14,510 nt of DNA, taken from NCBI GenBank assembly GCA_002343715.1, contig DDSA01000036.1:24956-39465 (forward strand), given 5' to 3'. A model generated the notes under the pieces. That model saw only the letters and a program-made list of their open reading frames with translations. It ran no database searches and was not told where the DNA came from. The translations under genes and the position numbers were made by a program. Source of the DNA: Phycisphaerales bacterium UBA2402. Lineage in GTDB: Bacteria; Planctomycetota; Phycisphaerae; Phycisphaerales; UBA1924. Below are positions 1-7,027 of this stretch, piece after piece; position 1 is the stretch's first letter, and each line of letters starts with the position of its first letter.

Positions 1-710
1 CCGAAGAGTTCGGATTCGAGGAGGGTTTCAGGGATACTGCCGCACGAGAGTTCGACGAACGGGGCGCTGCGCCGTGGAGAAAGTTCGTGGATCGCACGCG
101 CGACGAGACTCTTGCCCGTGCCGGATTCTCCGGTCATCAGGACCGTCGTACGACTCGGGGCCACGGCCCGCACCACATCGTGGATGCGGGCCATTCGAGG
201 GTCATCGCCGATCAGACCCGGGATTCCCTCGCCCACGCGTCTGCGAAGCGTGCGGTTCTCCCGCAGAAGGGTGTGCCTCGCGACGGCGCGGGCGACGGCC
301 TGACGCAGTTCTTCATCCACCACCGGCTTCACGAGATAGTCGGATGCCCCGAGTTTGAGGGCACGCACCGCCGACTCAACGCTGCCGTAGCCGGTGAGCA
401 TGACGAACGCCGTGGCCGAGTGAGTGGCCGAGATCTGCTCGAGCAATGTGAGTCCGTCGCGGCCGGGCAGGTGCAGATCGCAGAGCGCGAGGTGGTATTC
501 TCTCCCCGCTTCCTCGGCCCGTGCGAGGGATTCGAGCGCGGCTTCGGCGGTGCTCACGGTTTCCACTTCGTGTCCGTCCCGTGAGAGAAACTCGGCAACG
601 GCTTCGCTCACCATCGCGTCGTCATCGATCACGAGCGTGCGAGTCGGTGGATCGGGCCGATCGGTCGTCGCTGTGTGGGGCCTGTGGATGCCGCTCACGG
701 ATCGTCCCAT
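1..710 (-). CDS. NtrC-family sigma-54-dependent response regulator (3' part cut off by window edge)
   Basis: This is an atypically well-readable partial gene: 236 codons run off the left edge. Residues about 25-140 form a receiver domain with acidic pocket D29-D31, likely phosphoacceptor D78 in CDLHLPGRDG, switch threonine T106 in MLTGYG and K128 in the VKP motif. After a helical linker, an AAA+ domain begins at about 165, with Walker A GESGTGKS at 194-201 and the conserved start of the ELFG segment at the edge; the GAFTGA loop and any DNA-binding helix-turn-helix lie outside. The family remodels sigma-54 RNA polymerase when phosphorylated. The ATG at 710 lies three bases after the stop of the histidine kinase gene (TGA ACA ATG), so the two are almost certainly cotranscribed and partners. 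The roughly 24-residue N-terminal tail before the receiver is longer than usual, so a slightly later start is possible. Confidence 0.93.
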   Translation of the reverse strand, partial: MGRSVSGIHRPHTATTDRPDPPTRTLVIDDDAMVSEAVAEFLSRDGHEVETVSTAEAALESLARAEEAGREYHLALCDLHLPGRDGLTLLEQISATHSATAFVMLTGYGSVESAVRALKLGASDYLVKPVVDEELRQAVARAVARHTLLRENRTLRRRVGEGIPGLIGDDPRMARIHDVVRAVAPSRTTVLMTGESGTGKSLVARAIHELSPRRSAPFVELSCGSIPETLLESELF

Positions 711-713
711 TGT

Positions 714-1577
714 TCAGGCCGCCCCGCCGAGGCGCAGGTTCATCGCGATGTCGGGAGAGGGAAACCGTGCTCGCAGCACCGCGCCGCGCTTGCCGATGGG
801 GGCTTTGTCGAGGTTGGGGAAGAGTTCGATCGTGCCGCCCATGCTCTGCACCACGCTGCGGGCCACGGCCAGCCCGACGCCCGTGCCGCGAGGTTTGGTC
901 GAGAATCCGAGATCGAAGACACGGGACGTGTCCGCCGCGGCGGGCGGCCCCTCTCCATCGTCGATGATCTCGATGGTCAGCCACTCGCGTACATCGCGTC
1001 CGTACCCGCCCGTGCGGGGAGGCTGTTCGCGGCGCACGGTAACGGTAACTCGACCGATCCCGCCCCGACGCTGAATGGACTCGATGGAGTTCTGTAAGCC
1101 GTTGAGAACCACGGTGTAGAGCGCCCCGGCCGGGGTCGAGGCGACATAATCGGGCATTTGCAGTTTCAGGTCGACACCGCACCTGGTTATCATCGGACGC
1201 AGCACATCGGCGGCGTGCTCGACCGCCTCCTTCAGCATGATGGGCCGGGCCTTTGCCAGGAGCGGAGAGCCGAGGGGCACGTTCTTGCCCTGCATGGCTG
1301 CGTGGACCAGTTCGCTGATGCGTTCCAACTTCCCTGCCGCATCGCCGAGTTGCCGCTGGATATCCGACCCGGCTGCGTTGCTGAGAAACGCGGCGTTCGC
1401 CGCGAGATTCTTCGCGGCGAGCGAGAGTGAGTGGAGTGATCCATCGAGCAGGTTGCCGATCTCCTGCACCAGCGTGACCAGCCGATCAACGGCGACGTAC
1501 GTCGCTTCGGGGCTGACGGCGTGCGGCTCGGTCGCGTGCGAGTCGCGGCGTCTTGATGGATCGCCGGTGCTGCTCAT
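714..1577 (-). CDS. Sensorless soluble histidine kinase, NtrB-like, partner of the adjacent NtrC-type regulator
   Basis: The 287-residue protein has a clear C-terminal HATPase_c domain: N-box around N159-N163 (NGLQNSIESI), G1 box DDGEG at 206-210, F-box FDLGFSTKP at 221-229 and G2 box GTGVGLAVA at 231-239. It would autophosphorylate from ATP and pass phosphate to the receiver domain encoded three bases downstream. Residues 24-100 are helical and occupy the place of the dimerisation/phosphoacceptor domain, but no canonical HExxNP H-box is present; H49 (GSLHSLSL) and H92 are the only histidines there. There is no membrane segment, PAS or GAF domain, so the signal must come through a partner protein or the short helical region. 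The ATG at 1577 has no clear Shine-Dalgarno sequence. An ATG at 1590 in another frame opens only about 34 codons and is rejected. Confidence 0.9.
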   Translation of the reverse strand: MSSTGDPSRRRDSHATEPHAVSPEATYVAVDRLVTLVQEIGNLLDGSLHSLSLAAKNLAANAAFLSNAAGSDIQRQLGDAAGKLERISELVHAAMQGKNVPLGSPLLAKARPIMLKEAVEHAADVLRPMITRCGVDLKLQMPDYVASTPAGALYTVVLNGLQNSIESIQRRGGIGRVTVTVRREQPPRTGGYGRDVREWLTIEIIDDGEGPPAAADTSRVFDLGFSTKPRGTGVGLAVARSVVQSMGGTIELFPNLDKAPIGKRGAVLRARFPSPDIAMNLRLGGAA

Positions 1578-1722
1578 TCGACTCAGACATCGGCGCTTCC
1601 GGCGTCGGTCTTGGGTTCGATGTTGCGGGAAGTCAACAATCCGCTCGACCCAGGTAGCGCCGGATTAGGATCGAGCGTGCACAACTATCGAGCCGCCACC
1701 CGGATGGGCGGGCCGAGAAGAC

Positions 1723-2310
1723 TCAATCCAGATGATCGGAGATGCGCTTCTGCAGTCTGGCCCAATGCTGACGGAGCGAGGCCGAATCTTTTCCTAACTG
1801 ACGGGCGATGATGCCCCATTCAAGACCCTTTCGGCGCATGTGGATGATCTCGCGGTCGAACGGCGTCAGTTGATCTCGAATCCTGTGGAGCAACTCGGCG
1901 ATCTCCGCTTCGTCGCTCGCGGAAGGGGTGTCCGCGTGCGGATGGATGCCTCCCGCGGAACCGAGGCTGTCGGTCATCTGTTGACGGGCTCCCCCGCCGC
2001 GCTTGGCGGTGGCATCGCGCCGACCGAGTTCAGCGAGTTTACTCCGCACGACGCGTTGCAAGTACGAGGCGAGCGCGGCCTCGTTCGGAAACGAGAGCCG
2101 GCCGCCGGAGAAATCTTCGACGAAAGACTTCGCGACCGATTGGCAGACATCGATGGATTCGCGGTGATCCCGGAGTCGGTCGCCCATGCCCGCACGTACG
2201 AAAATAGACACTAATCGCAGCAGTTCCGCGAAGGCGGCTTCGCGCGCATGCGCATCGTTCGCATCGCACGCGCGGGAGAGGATGGCCTGAAGGACAGGAG
2301 TGGGGGCCAT
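1723..2310 (-). CDS. ECF-type RNA polymerase sigma factor (planctomycete-like)
   Basis: The 195-residue product shows sigma region 2 at about residues 25-100 (helices including SIDVCQSVAKSFVEDF and ASYLQRVVRSKLAEL), a polar linker at about 101-135, and region 4 at 137-195 with the -35-binding helix-turn-helix (LTPFDREIIHMRRKGLEWG followed by IARQLGKDSASLRQHWARL). It would direct polymerase to a small regulon. I chose the ATG at 2310 because it gives the usual ECF length; an in-frame GTG at 2376 would add 22 residues with no conserved look. Neither start has a good Shine-Dalgarno sequence. No anti-sigma gene lies beside it; the neighbouring gene is the divergent PEP-CTERM protein gene. The stop at 1723 is 145 bases before the start of the histidine kinase gene. 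Family membership is firm, the exact ECF group is not. Confidence 0.87.
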   Translation of the reverse strand: MAPTPVLQAILSRACDANDAHAREAAFAELLRLVSIFVRAGMGDRLRDHRESIDVCQSVAKSFVEDFSGGRLSFPNEAALASYLQRVVRSKLAELGRRDATAKRGGGARQQMTDSLGSAGGIHPHADTPSASDEAEIAELLHRIRDQLTPFDREIIHMRRKGLEWGIIARQLGKDSASLRQHWARLQKRISDHLD

Positions 2311-2670
2311 GGCGTAGCGCCTGTGAAGATCCGTGTGCCGACTCGGTATATTACCAGTCCCGGGCTTCAAGAGCACCAGGAGGGGCCTACAGCGCGGAGC
2401 CGCGAGTGTTCTGGCTCTTCACTTCTTCTCTTTCCGCGGCTTTTGAATGAAGCCCAGTTGCAAGTGCGCCGTGCTCACGGACTGTGCCGCGTATGCAGAA
2501 TGGAGATTGTGTGTTCACCCTGCACGGCTCATAACTGAATCATGACCGTGATGTTTCCTGCCGTGGTGGCGGTTCGCTCCTTCATGTGGTAGATTCCTCC
2601 TGTCGGTGTTGAGTCACACGGGCGGATGGGCACACCTGGTGCCGCTCGAACATTGAGCGAGGAGAAAAAG
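2311..2670. other. Divergent intergenic region between sigma factor and PEP-CTERM gene
   Basis: About 360 bases without a supported gene. It must hold the promoters of both divergent genes, but I cannot pick out a convincing sigma-70-like pair on either strand. Just ahead of the plus-strand gene there are two small inverted repeats: GGCAC-ACCTG-GTGCC at 2629-2643 and GCTC-GAACATT-GAGC at 2644-2658, sitting directly before the ribosome binding site. They could be an operator or leader hairpins, but both are short and may be chance. Confidence 0.4.
2661..2664 (+). promoter_or_regulatory. Ribosome binding site deciding the start of the PEP-CTERM gene
   Basis: GGAG at 2661-2664 (in the run GAGGAGAAAAAG) lies six bases before ATG at 2671. 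It selects this start over the upstream in-frame ATG at 2626, which has no such site and would add 15 residues in front of the signal peptide. Confidence 0.75.
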
Positions 2671-3318
2671 ATGAAGCAGAACCGAGCCTTCGCGGCGGGG
2701 ATGGTCGCCATCGCATCGGCGGCGTACGGGGATACCGTGACGGCACGCTTCACCGGCGATTATTCCCGCACCATTGACATCACCTATGTCGGCGACCGTG
2801 AGGAGAGTCAGCGCACCGTCCTCTTCCGATGGACGAGGCAGGATTCGCCCGGTCCGGGAGTGGACTCGACGCTTCCTGTACACTTCACTGGGTACTGCGT
2901 TGAACTGGCCCAGAGTGTTTCTGCGAACACCAACCACGTCTACCAGGTTCTGACGCCGGCCGAGGCGGGGTACAACCCGGTTCAAGCACTGCTTCTGAGT
3001 CGCCTGTGGGCAACGTACCTGCCGGGTGTTGATACGGACAACGAATCCGGCGCGTTCCAGATGGCGGTGTGGGAACTCACCTTCGATGGAGGTGTCATTG
3101 ACCTCAGTGCGGGCAACTTCCAAGGGCATGGGCCGAGCGCGGTGCGCAACCTTGCTTCGGCGTGGTTGTCCGATATCAGCAGTGTGGGCTACGCAGGAGG
3201 CACTGCTCCTCTTCGTATTCTTCACAATGATCGGGTGCAGGACATGCTCGTGCCCACGCCGGGAAGCCTCGCGCTGCTCGGGCTTGGTGGCGCTCTGATG
3301 CGACGCCGCAAGCGATGA
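2671..3318 (+). CDS. Secreted PEP-CTERM-type protein with a possible Cys-Gln thioester domain
   Basis: The 215-residue product starts with a short signal peptide (MKQNRAFAAGMVAIASAAYG, cleavage near 17-20). The tail is a PEP-CTERM-type sorting signal: PTPGS at 196-200 (Thr in place of the usual Glu), hydrophobic ALLGLGGALM, then RRRKR. Such tails are handled by exosortase in exopolysaccharide-producing Gram-negatives and planctomycetes, so the mature protein is probably exported and anchored or released at the surface. The central domain contains GYCVEL with C76 and GAFQMAVWEL with Q130, the same layout as the Cys and TQxA-type Gln motifs of bacterial thioester domains; whether a bond forms is inference. 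A hairpin at 3360-3389 follows. The gene is divergent from the sigma factor, which may control it. Substrate or partner unknown. Confidence 0.85.
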   Translation: MKQNRAFAAGMVAIASAAYGDTVTARFTGDYSRTIDITYVGDREESQRTVLFRWTRQDSPGPGVDSTLPVHFTGYCVELAQSVSANTNHVYQVLTPAEAGYNPVQALLLSRLWATYLPGVDTDNESGAFQMAVWELTFDGGVIDLSAGNFQGHGPSAVRNLASAWLSDISSVGYAGGTAPLRILHNDRVQDMLVPTPGSLALLGLGGALMRRRKR

Positions 3319-3359
3319 ATCACCTGCCCGCGATTGTTCCGTCTCCGCGCGCAGCAACG

Positions 3360-3389
3360 ACACGCCCGGCACGTTCTGGCCGGGCGTGT
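3360..3389. terminator. Bidirectional GC-rich hairpin between convergent genes
   Basis: ACACGCCCGGC (3360-3370) and GCCGGGCGTGT (3379-3389) form a perfect 11-bp stem with an 8-base loop. It sits between the stop of the PEP-CTERM gene (3318) and the stop of the convergent rhodanese gene (3426), so it can serve both strands. There is no T-tract on either side, so it is not a textbook intrinsic terminator. Confidence 0.7.
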
Positions 3390-3425
3390 TCGCGCGCCGA
3401 TCGGATCGTGAGTTCTGAAACGGTG

Positions 3426-3848
3426 CTACGAAAGCGGGCGGCACACACCGCCGGTGCGTTCGTATCGCTTCAGCCGCGGGTCAGCGGTGAGCGCCCAGCA
3501 CTCGATCCCGCCCGCCACGGACATGGCACCCGGTATACCCAGCGCTCGAAGCGCCAACGCGGCTCTCAATGACCGCACTCCGTGATGACAGATCAATGCC
3601 ACAACTTGCCCGGGTTCGGGGCGGGCCTCCTCGGCGCGTTCTTCGATCTCATCGAGCGGGATGTGGACCGACCCGGGTATGTGCACCAGATCCCACTCGG
3701 GCTGGGTGCGGCAGTCGATCAGCAGAACAGACATCGGCGCTTCATCGAGTCGCGCCTTGACCATCCGCGGGGTCAGCTCGTACTCGGGTTTGAACTGGTA
3801 TCCCCGGGGAAGCCCCTCATCTTCGGGCGGTCGACTCGATGCGTTCAT
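3426..3848 (-). CDS. Single-domain rhodanese-like sulfurtransferase
   Basis: The 140-residue protein is one rhodanese domain. Residues 43-48 (LIDCRT) and the HIPGSVHIP segment at 56-64 are typical of the fold, and the active-site loop is CHHGVRS at 87-93 with catalytic C87, which would carry a persulfide. The C-terminal GGIECWAL (113-120) is the usual GGxxxW closing motif. No signal peptide or membrane segment is visible, so it is probably cytoplasmic. The sulfur acceptor is not identifiable. The ATG at 3848 overlaps the stop of the upstream lipoprotein gene as ATGA, implying translational coupling. It is the last gene of the minus-strand group starting at 5809. The approximately 25-residue N-terminal extension (rich in Pro and Glu) is longer than a minimal single-domain rhodanese. 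Confidence 0.92.
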   Translation of the reverse strand: MNASSRPPEDEGLPRGYQFKPEYELTPRMVKARLDEAPMSVLLIDCRTQPEWDLVHIPGSVHIPLDEIEERAEEARPEPGQVVALICHHGVRSLRAALALRALGIPGAMSVAGGIECWALTADPRLKRYERTGGVCRPLS

Positions 3849-4396
3849 CGCGCCGCCTCTGACGGATCACCGCCGGGGGCATGAGGAACCCGCTGAAGGG
3901 TGGTCGAACCGGGCACAAAGTACGGACGCGGATAGATGTGCTCATCCCATACCGGGTTCGTCCACAGATCATAAAAGATCATTCGTGTAAAGTCCCACGA
4001 TGCCCACAGGGGGCTGGCCGCGGACTCGCCGATGACCGTCCAAGGTTCTCTGCCGCCGACATCGAGCGCGGAGAGTGCCGAGGGATACTCGCCCCGGGAC
4101 CGCGCGGTGTCGGTGGCGTAGAAATGCTGCTTTGTGTAGAAAGGCTTTGATGCCAGACCATCGCTGGGAACAAGCACAGTCGTGGGCTTCCAGTTGGTAC
4201 GAGACAGGCCGGTGATGGTGGGGCCGTCGGACGCGGGTGGCGGCGGGCCGCCCGGGTCGCTGAAAGTGGCGAGCGTTGAGCGATTCTCGGGGGCGAGGTC
4301 ACCCTGATGGATGCGATTATTACCCGTGGTGCAGGCTGCAACGATCGGGCAGATACAAACGAGTGCGACAGCAGTACGGTTCACGGCCGAGAGCAT
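3845..4396 (-). CDS. Putative outer-membrane lipoprotein of unknown function
   Basis: The 183-residue product opens with a hydrophobic signal segment (about residues 8-20) ending in the lipobox VAAC with C22, followed by T23 rather than Asp; by the E. coli rule this favours outer-membrane sorting. The mature part has a Pro-rich stretch (PGGPPPPASDGP, about 48-59) and a conserved-looking aromatic region (WASWDFTRMIFYDLWTNPVW, about 131-150), and it ends in a polar tail. I do not recognise a domain. The gene starts 15 bases after the ABC permease gene and overlaps the rhodanese gene by four bases (ATGA), so it is part of the same transcription unit. An accessory envelope role linked to the permease is possible but unproven. 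Confidence 0.78.
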   Translation of the reverse strand: MLSAVNRTAVALVCICPIVAACTTGNNRIHQGDLAPENRSTLATFSDPGGPPPPASDGPTITGLSRTNWKPTTVLVPSDGLASKPFYTKQHFYATDTARSRGEYPSALSALDVGGREPWTVIGESAASPLWASWDFTRMIFYDLWTNPVWDEHIYPRPYFVPGSTTLQRVPHAPGGDPSEAAR

Positions 4397-4411
4397 AGGT
4401 CAGCCCCCGGA

Positions 4412-5518
4412 TCAGGCACGACCTCTCTGCACCCAGACGGCCGCGATGATGATGAGTCCTTTGACCAACCCCTGCGCGTGGGCGATGTTCAGATTGGGCA
4501 TGCCGAGTTTGGCCAGCGTCTCGCTGCTCGAGATCATGTTGAGCATGTTGTTGACCACACCCAGGATCAGCACCCCGACGACCGTTCCGAAAATACGACC
4601 CGAGCCACCCCGCATCGATGCCCCGCCGACTACGACCGCCGCGATGGCGTCCAGTTCGTACATCAGGCCGGTTTGTGCGCTGCTCACGGAGTTCATGCGG
4701 GAGGAGACCAGCAACGCGGCGATGCCGCACAGGCCGCCCATGAGCGCGTAGGTCGCGACCCGTACATGACCGAGTTTCACGCCCGCGTAGAGGGCCGCCT
4801 TGTCATTGTCGCCGACGGCGTAGACGCGGCGACCGAAGGTGGTGCGAGACAGAATGAAGGAGAGCGCGAGAGCCAGCCCGAAGAAGACGAGCGTTGGGTA
4901 ATGAAGTTTCAGAGGAATAGCCGAATCCGCCCCGGCAGGGGTGAACGTGAGCGGTGTCTCGATCGAACCTGCCCCGAGAGCCCCGAACCCCGACACGCTC
5001 GCGCGGTACTCACCCCCATCGATGAAGAGGAGGGCCAGTGACCGAAACATGGCCATGCCGCCGAGCGTGGCGATGAACGGCGTGATTCGCCCCGCCGTGA
5101 TCACGAGTCCGTTGACGGCTCCCAGCATCGTCCCGCCCACGATCATCAACCCCGCCGCGGCCCAGACAGGGGCCGAAGAGCCCGGCCACCACCCCCCCGC
5201 CTTGTTCAGGAACAGGATGCCGACCCCACCCAGCAACGCCACCATCGAACCGACCGAGAGATCGATCCCGCCGAGGATGATGACGAAGGTCATCCCCAAG
5301 GCGACGATACCGACAAACGAGTTCTGCCGCAGGATGTTCGAGAAGTTCTGAACAGTCAGGAAACTCCCGCTTGTATCAAGACACCAAGCGAGCAGTACGA
5401 GAAGCCCAAGGGCCGCGAGTGGGCCCAGACGTTCGGGGCCGAGTGTGCGAACCAGCCGAATCAGAAATGAACCGCCCGTCGTGTAAGCAGACCGTTTTGG
5501 TGAGTTCATGCGGAACAA
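4412..5518 (-). CDS. Sugar-type (RbsC-like) ABC transporter permease, BPD_transp_2 family
   Basis: The 368-residue protein has about nine to ten hydrophobic segments and the RbsC-family signatures: GGIDLSVGSMVAL at 83-95, NGLVITAGRITPFIATLG at 136-153, GDNDKAALYAGV at 236-247 and ELDAIAAVVVGGASMRGGSG at 288-307, followed by GTVVGVLILGVVNN. Such permeases form the channel of ribose/xylose-type importers and need a duplicated ATPase and a periplasmic binding protein; neither is encoded in this window. The first start is TTG at 5518; ATG at 5509 is three codons later and equally plausible, as neither has a Shine-Dalgarno sequence. The gene lies 36 bases after the AtpZ-like gene and 15 bases before the lipoprotein gene. 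Substrate cannot be read from sequence. Confidence 0.93.
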   Translation of the reverse strand: MFRMNSPKRSAYTTGGSFLIRLVRTLGPERLGPLAALGLLVLLAWCLDTSGSFLTVQNFSNILRQNSFVGIVALGMTFVIILGGIDLSVGSMVALLGGVGILFLNKAGGWWPGSSAPVWAAAGLMIVGGTMLGAVNGLVITAGRITPFIATLGGMAMFRSLALLFIDGGEYRASVSGFGALGAGSIETPLTFTPAGADSAIPLKLHYPTLVFFGLALALSFILSRTTFGRRVYAVGDNDKAALYAGVKLGHVRVATYALMGGLCGIAALLVSSRMNSVSSAQTGLMYELDAIAAVVVGGASMRGGSGRIFGTVVGVLILGVVNNMLNMISSSETLAKLGMPNLNIAHAQGLVKGLIIIAAVWVQRGRA

Positions 5519-5554
5519 CGCGTTGGGAAGAAGGAAGTAAAAGGTGCGAACAGT

Positions 5555-5809
5555 CTAATTTTGCTTAGGGTTGCGTGAAACAGACCGATTCGCAGCCATC
5601 GCTTCCCTGACGAATCGATATCCTCCGCTCACCAACCCGGCGAATGCCCCTCCCAGGAGAAGCCAGGGCTTTGCACCGGGCCAAACGTACCGCTCCAGGA
5701 CCCACCCGATCAGGCAGCCACCCGCGACTGTAAAAGCGAAGTTCGTGGCGATGGCCCATCCTTTGACTTCGCGGACGACGGAACCTGTTGATGGCTTCTG
5801 GACGGACAT
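5555..5809 (-). CDS. AtpZ/AtpI-family small membrane protein
   Basis: The 84-residue protein has two membrane helices (about 20-38 and 47-64) joined by a short WPGAKPW loop, with GGCLIGWVLE in the first and LLLGGAFAGLVSGGYRF in the second. This Gly-rich two-helix pattern and length fit the AtpZ/AtpI family, whose members sit at the head of many F-type ATP synthase operons and are tied to c-ring assembly or Mg2+/Ca2+ transport. No ATP synthase subunit gene follows here; instead the ABC permease gene starts 36 bases downstream. It is the first gene of the minus-strand unit and is divergent from the DUF58 gene across 83 bases that should hold both promoters. The family call rests on topology and Gly pattern, so a different small two-helix family remains possible. 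Confidence 0.65.
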   Translation of the reverse strand: MSVQKPSTGSVVREVKGWAIATNFAFTVAGGCLIGWVLERYVWPGAKPWLLLGGAFAGLVSGGYRFVREAMAANRSVSRNPKQN

Positions 5810-5892
5810 GGCGGAGCGTACACCCGTATCGGGCGGTGAGAATACACAGGACGGGAAGTGGAGCGGGCCTGGAACCGCGTAGACTTGGAAGG

Positions 5893-6915
5893 ATGAGCAC
5901 CGCCGAGCAGAACGATTCCGTGCCCCGACCGCCCGAGGCGGATGCTTCCATTTATCTCCACCCCCACACCCTGTCGAGGCTTGCCAGTTTTGAGTTGCGC
6001 GCCAAAATGATCGTTGAGGGTCTGTCGAGCGGCCAGCATCGCTCGCCGTATCAGGGGCTGTCGGTCGAGTTCGCGCAGCATCGACCGTATGTGCCCGGAG
6101 ATGACCTCCGACACCTGGACTGGAAGGTCTTTGGCCGTACCGACAAACTGCACCTCAAACAACACCAGCAGGAGACCAATCTCGATCTGGTGGTGCTTGT
6201 TGATGCCAGCGGCTCGATGAACTACGGCTCGCGCTCGTTCGAGGACGCCAGCGGCGAAGGGAACAAGGCCAGTTTCGACGGACGCACCATGTGGTCCAAG
6301 TTTGACCATGCCACGGCCCTCGCCGCGGCCATGTGCTACATCACGCTCCGTCAGGGCGATCGTGTCGGTCTGGCCGTGTACAGCGATGAAGTGCGGGCCT
6401 TGGTGCGGCGCAGCAGCAGCCAGAGCACCTGGCGGCAGATCGTCGGAGCGCTCTCCGTGCACCCGGCGGATCCGAAGAACCGCGGGCGCGAAACCCACCT
6501 CAAGCGAACGGTCGATCAGGTCATGGGCAAACTCGCCAACCGATGCATCATCGCGGCCATCAGCGACTTCTACATCGGCGCGGAAGAGCTCCGGGACAGC
6601 CTGGCCCAACTCAAGCACGCCGGGCACGATGTCATTGTGTTCCAGGTCGTGGACCGGGCCGAGGAAGAGTTTGCGTTCACCGACTCCGCGCCCTTCGAGG
6701 GAATGGAGGGCGAGCCCGCGCTCCGTGTCGATCCTCGATCGATCCGCCGGGCCTATCTCGATGTTTTTCACGCCCACATGGCGACTGTCGAGAAACTCGC
6801 CCGCTCGTTCGGGTTCGACTATCAGAAACTCTCGACCCACGATTGGCTGGGGCCGCCTCTCGCATCATTCGTGGCAAGGCGGAACGCACGGATCAAGAGG
6901 AGCAAGTATGGGTGA
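5893..6915 (+). CDS. DUF58 family protein, MoxR-associated VWA-like protein
   Basis: The 340-residue soluble protein carries the DUF58 signature RPYVPGDDLRHLDWKVFGRT (64-83) followed by a von Willebrand A-like domain with an intact MIDAS start DASGS at 104-108. Family members work with MoxR AAA+ ATPases and membrane VWA proteins in envelope or metalloenzyme maturation. An insertion of about 25 polar residues follows the MIDAS strand (about 111-136). I start at ATG 5893, preceded by GGAAGG that abuts the codon; an upstream in-frame ATG at 5788 would add 35 Arg-rich residues and overlap the divergent gene. It heads the plus-strand unit leading into the BatA-like and VWA genes. No moxR gene is adjacent, although it usually lies directly upstream. 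Confidence 0.9.
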   Translation: MSTAEQNDSVPRPPEADASIYLHPHTLSRLASFELRAKMIVEGLSSGQHRSPYQGLSVEFAQHRPYVPGDDLRHLDWKVFGRTDKLHLKQHQQETNLDLVVLVDASGSMNYGSRSFEDASGEGNKASFDGRTMWSKFDHATALAAAMCYITLRQGDRVGLAVYSDEVRALVRRSSSQSTWRQIVGALSVHPADPKNRGRETHLKRTVDQVMGKLANRCIIAAISDFYIGAEELRDSLAQLKHAGHDVIVFQVVDRAEEEFAFTDSAPFEGMEGEPALRVDPRSIRRAYLDVFHAHMATVEKLARSFGFDYQKLSTHDWLGPPLASFVARRNARIKRSKYG

Positions 6916-7027
6916 ATGTGGAGTACACGCATCATGGCGAGAAATCCGAGGCGGCCTCCGAGCGAAGCGCCATAGCCGCTGTCGTATGCGGGTGAAGATC
7001 CGCCAGAGGATGAGCCGCAGGAAATGA
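6908..7027 (+). CDS. Possible small basic ORF bridging DUF58 and BatA-like genes
   Basis: A 39-codon frame fills the 108-base gap between the two large genes. Its ATG at 6908 is preceded by GAGGAG (6897-6902) with a five-base spacer, the best Shine-Dalgarno match in this operon. It overlaps the DUF58 stop by eight bases and the BatA-like start by four (ATGA at 7024-7027), the pattern of translational coupling. The peptide is very basic (about a third Arg/Lys) with no hydrophobic segment and no recognised family. Codon third positions are only moderately GC-rich, so coding is not certain. It may be a real small protein, a leader whose translation delivers ribosomes to the next gene, or chance. 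A GTG at 6912 in another frame (27 codons, ending 6995) could use the same ribosome binding site. Confidence 0.4.
   Translation: MGECGVHASWREIRGGLRAKRHSRCRMRVKIRQRMSRRK

Noticed and set aside
2529..2626. Minus-strand peptide ending near 2529 that looked slightly like the end of a beta-rich domain
   Set aside because: Too short, and its upstream part is antisense to the PEP-CTERM signal peptide; no start site or context supports it.
2614..3444. Minus-strand open frame opposite the PEP-CTERM gene
   Set aside because: The plus strand has a signal peptide, ribosome binding site and sorting tail; the antisense product has no recognisable features and crosses the terminator hairpin.
5710..6840. 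Minus-strand open frame of 376 codons across the DUF58 gene
   Set aside because: It is antisense to DUF58 signature codons and also overlaps the AtpZ-like gene; no family character.
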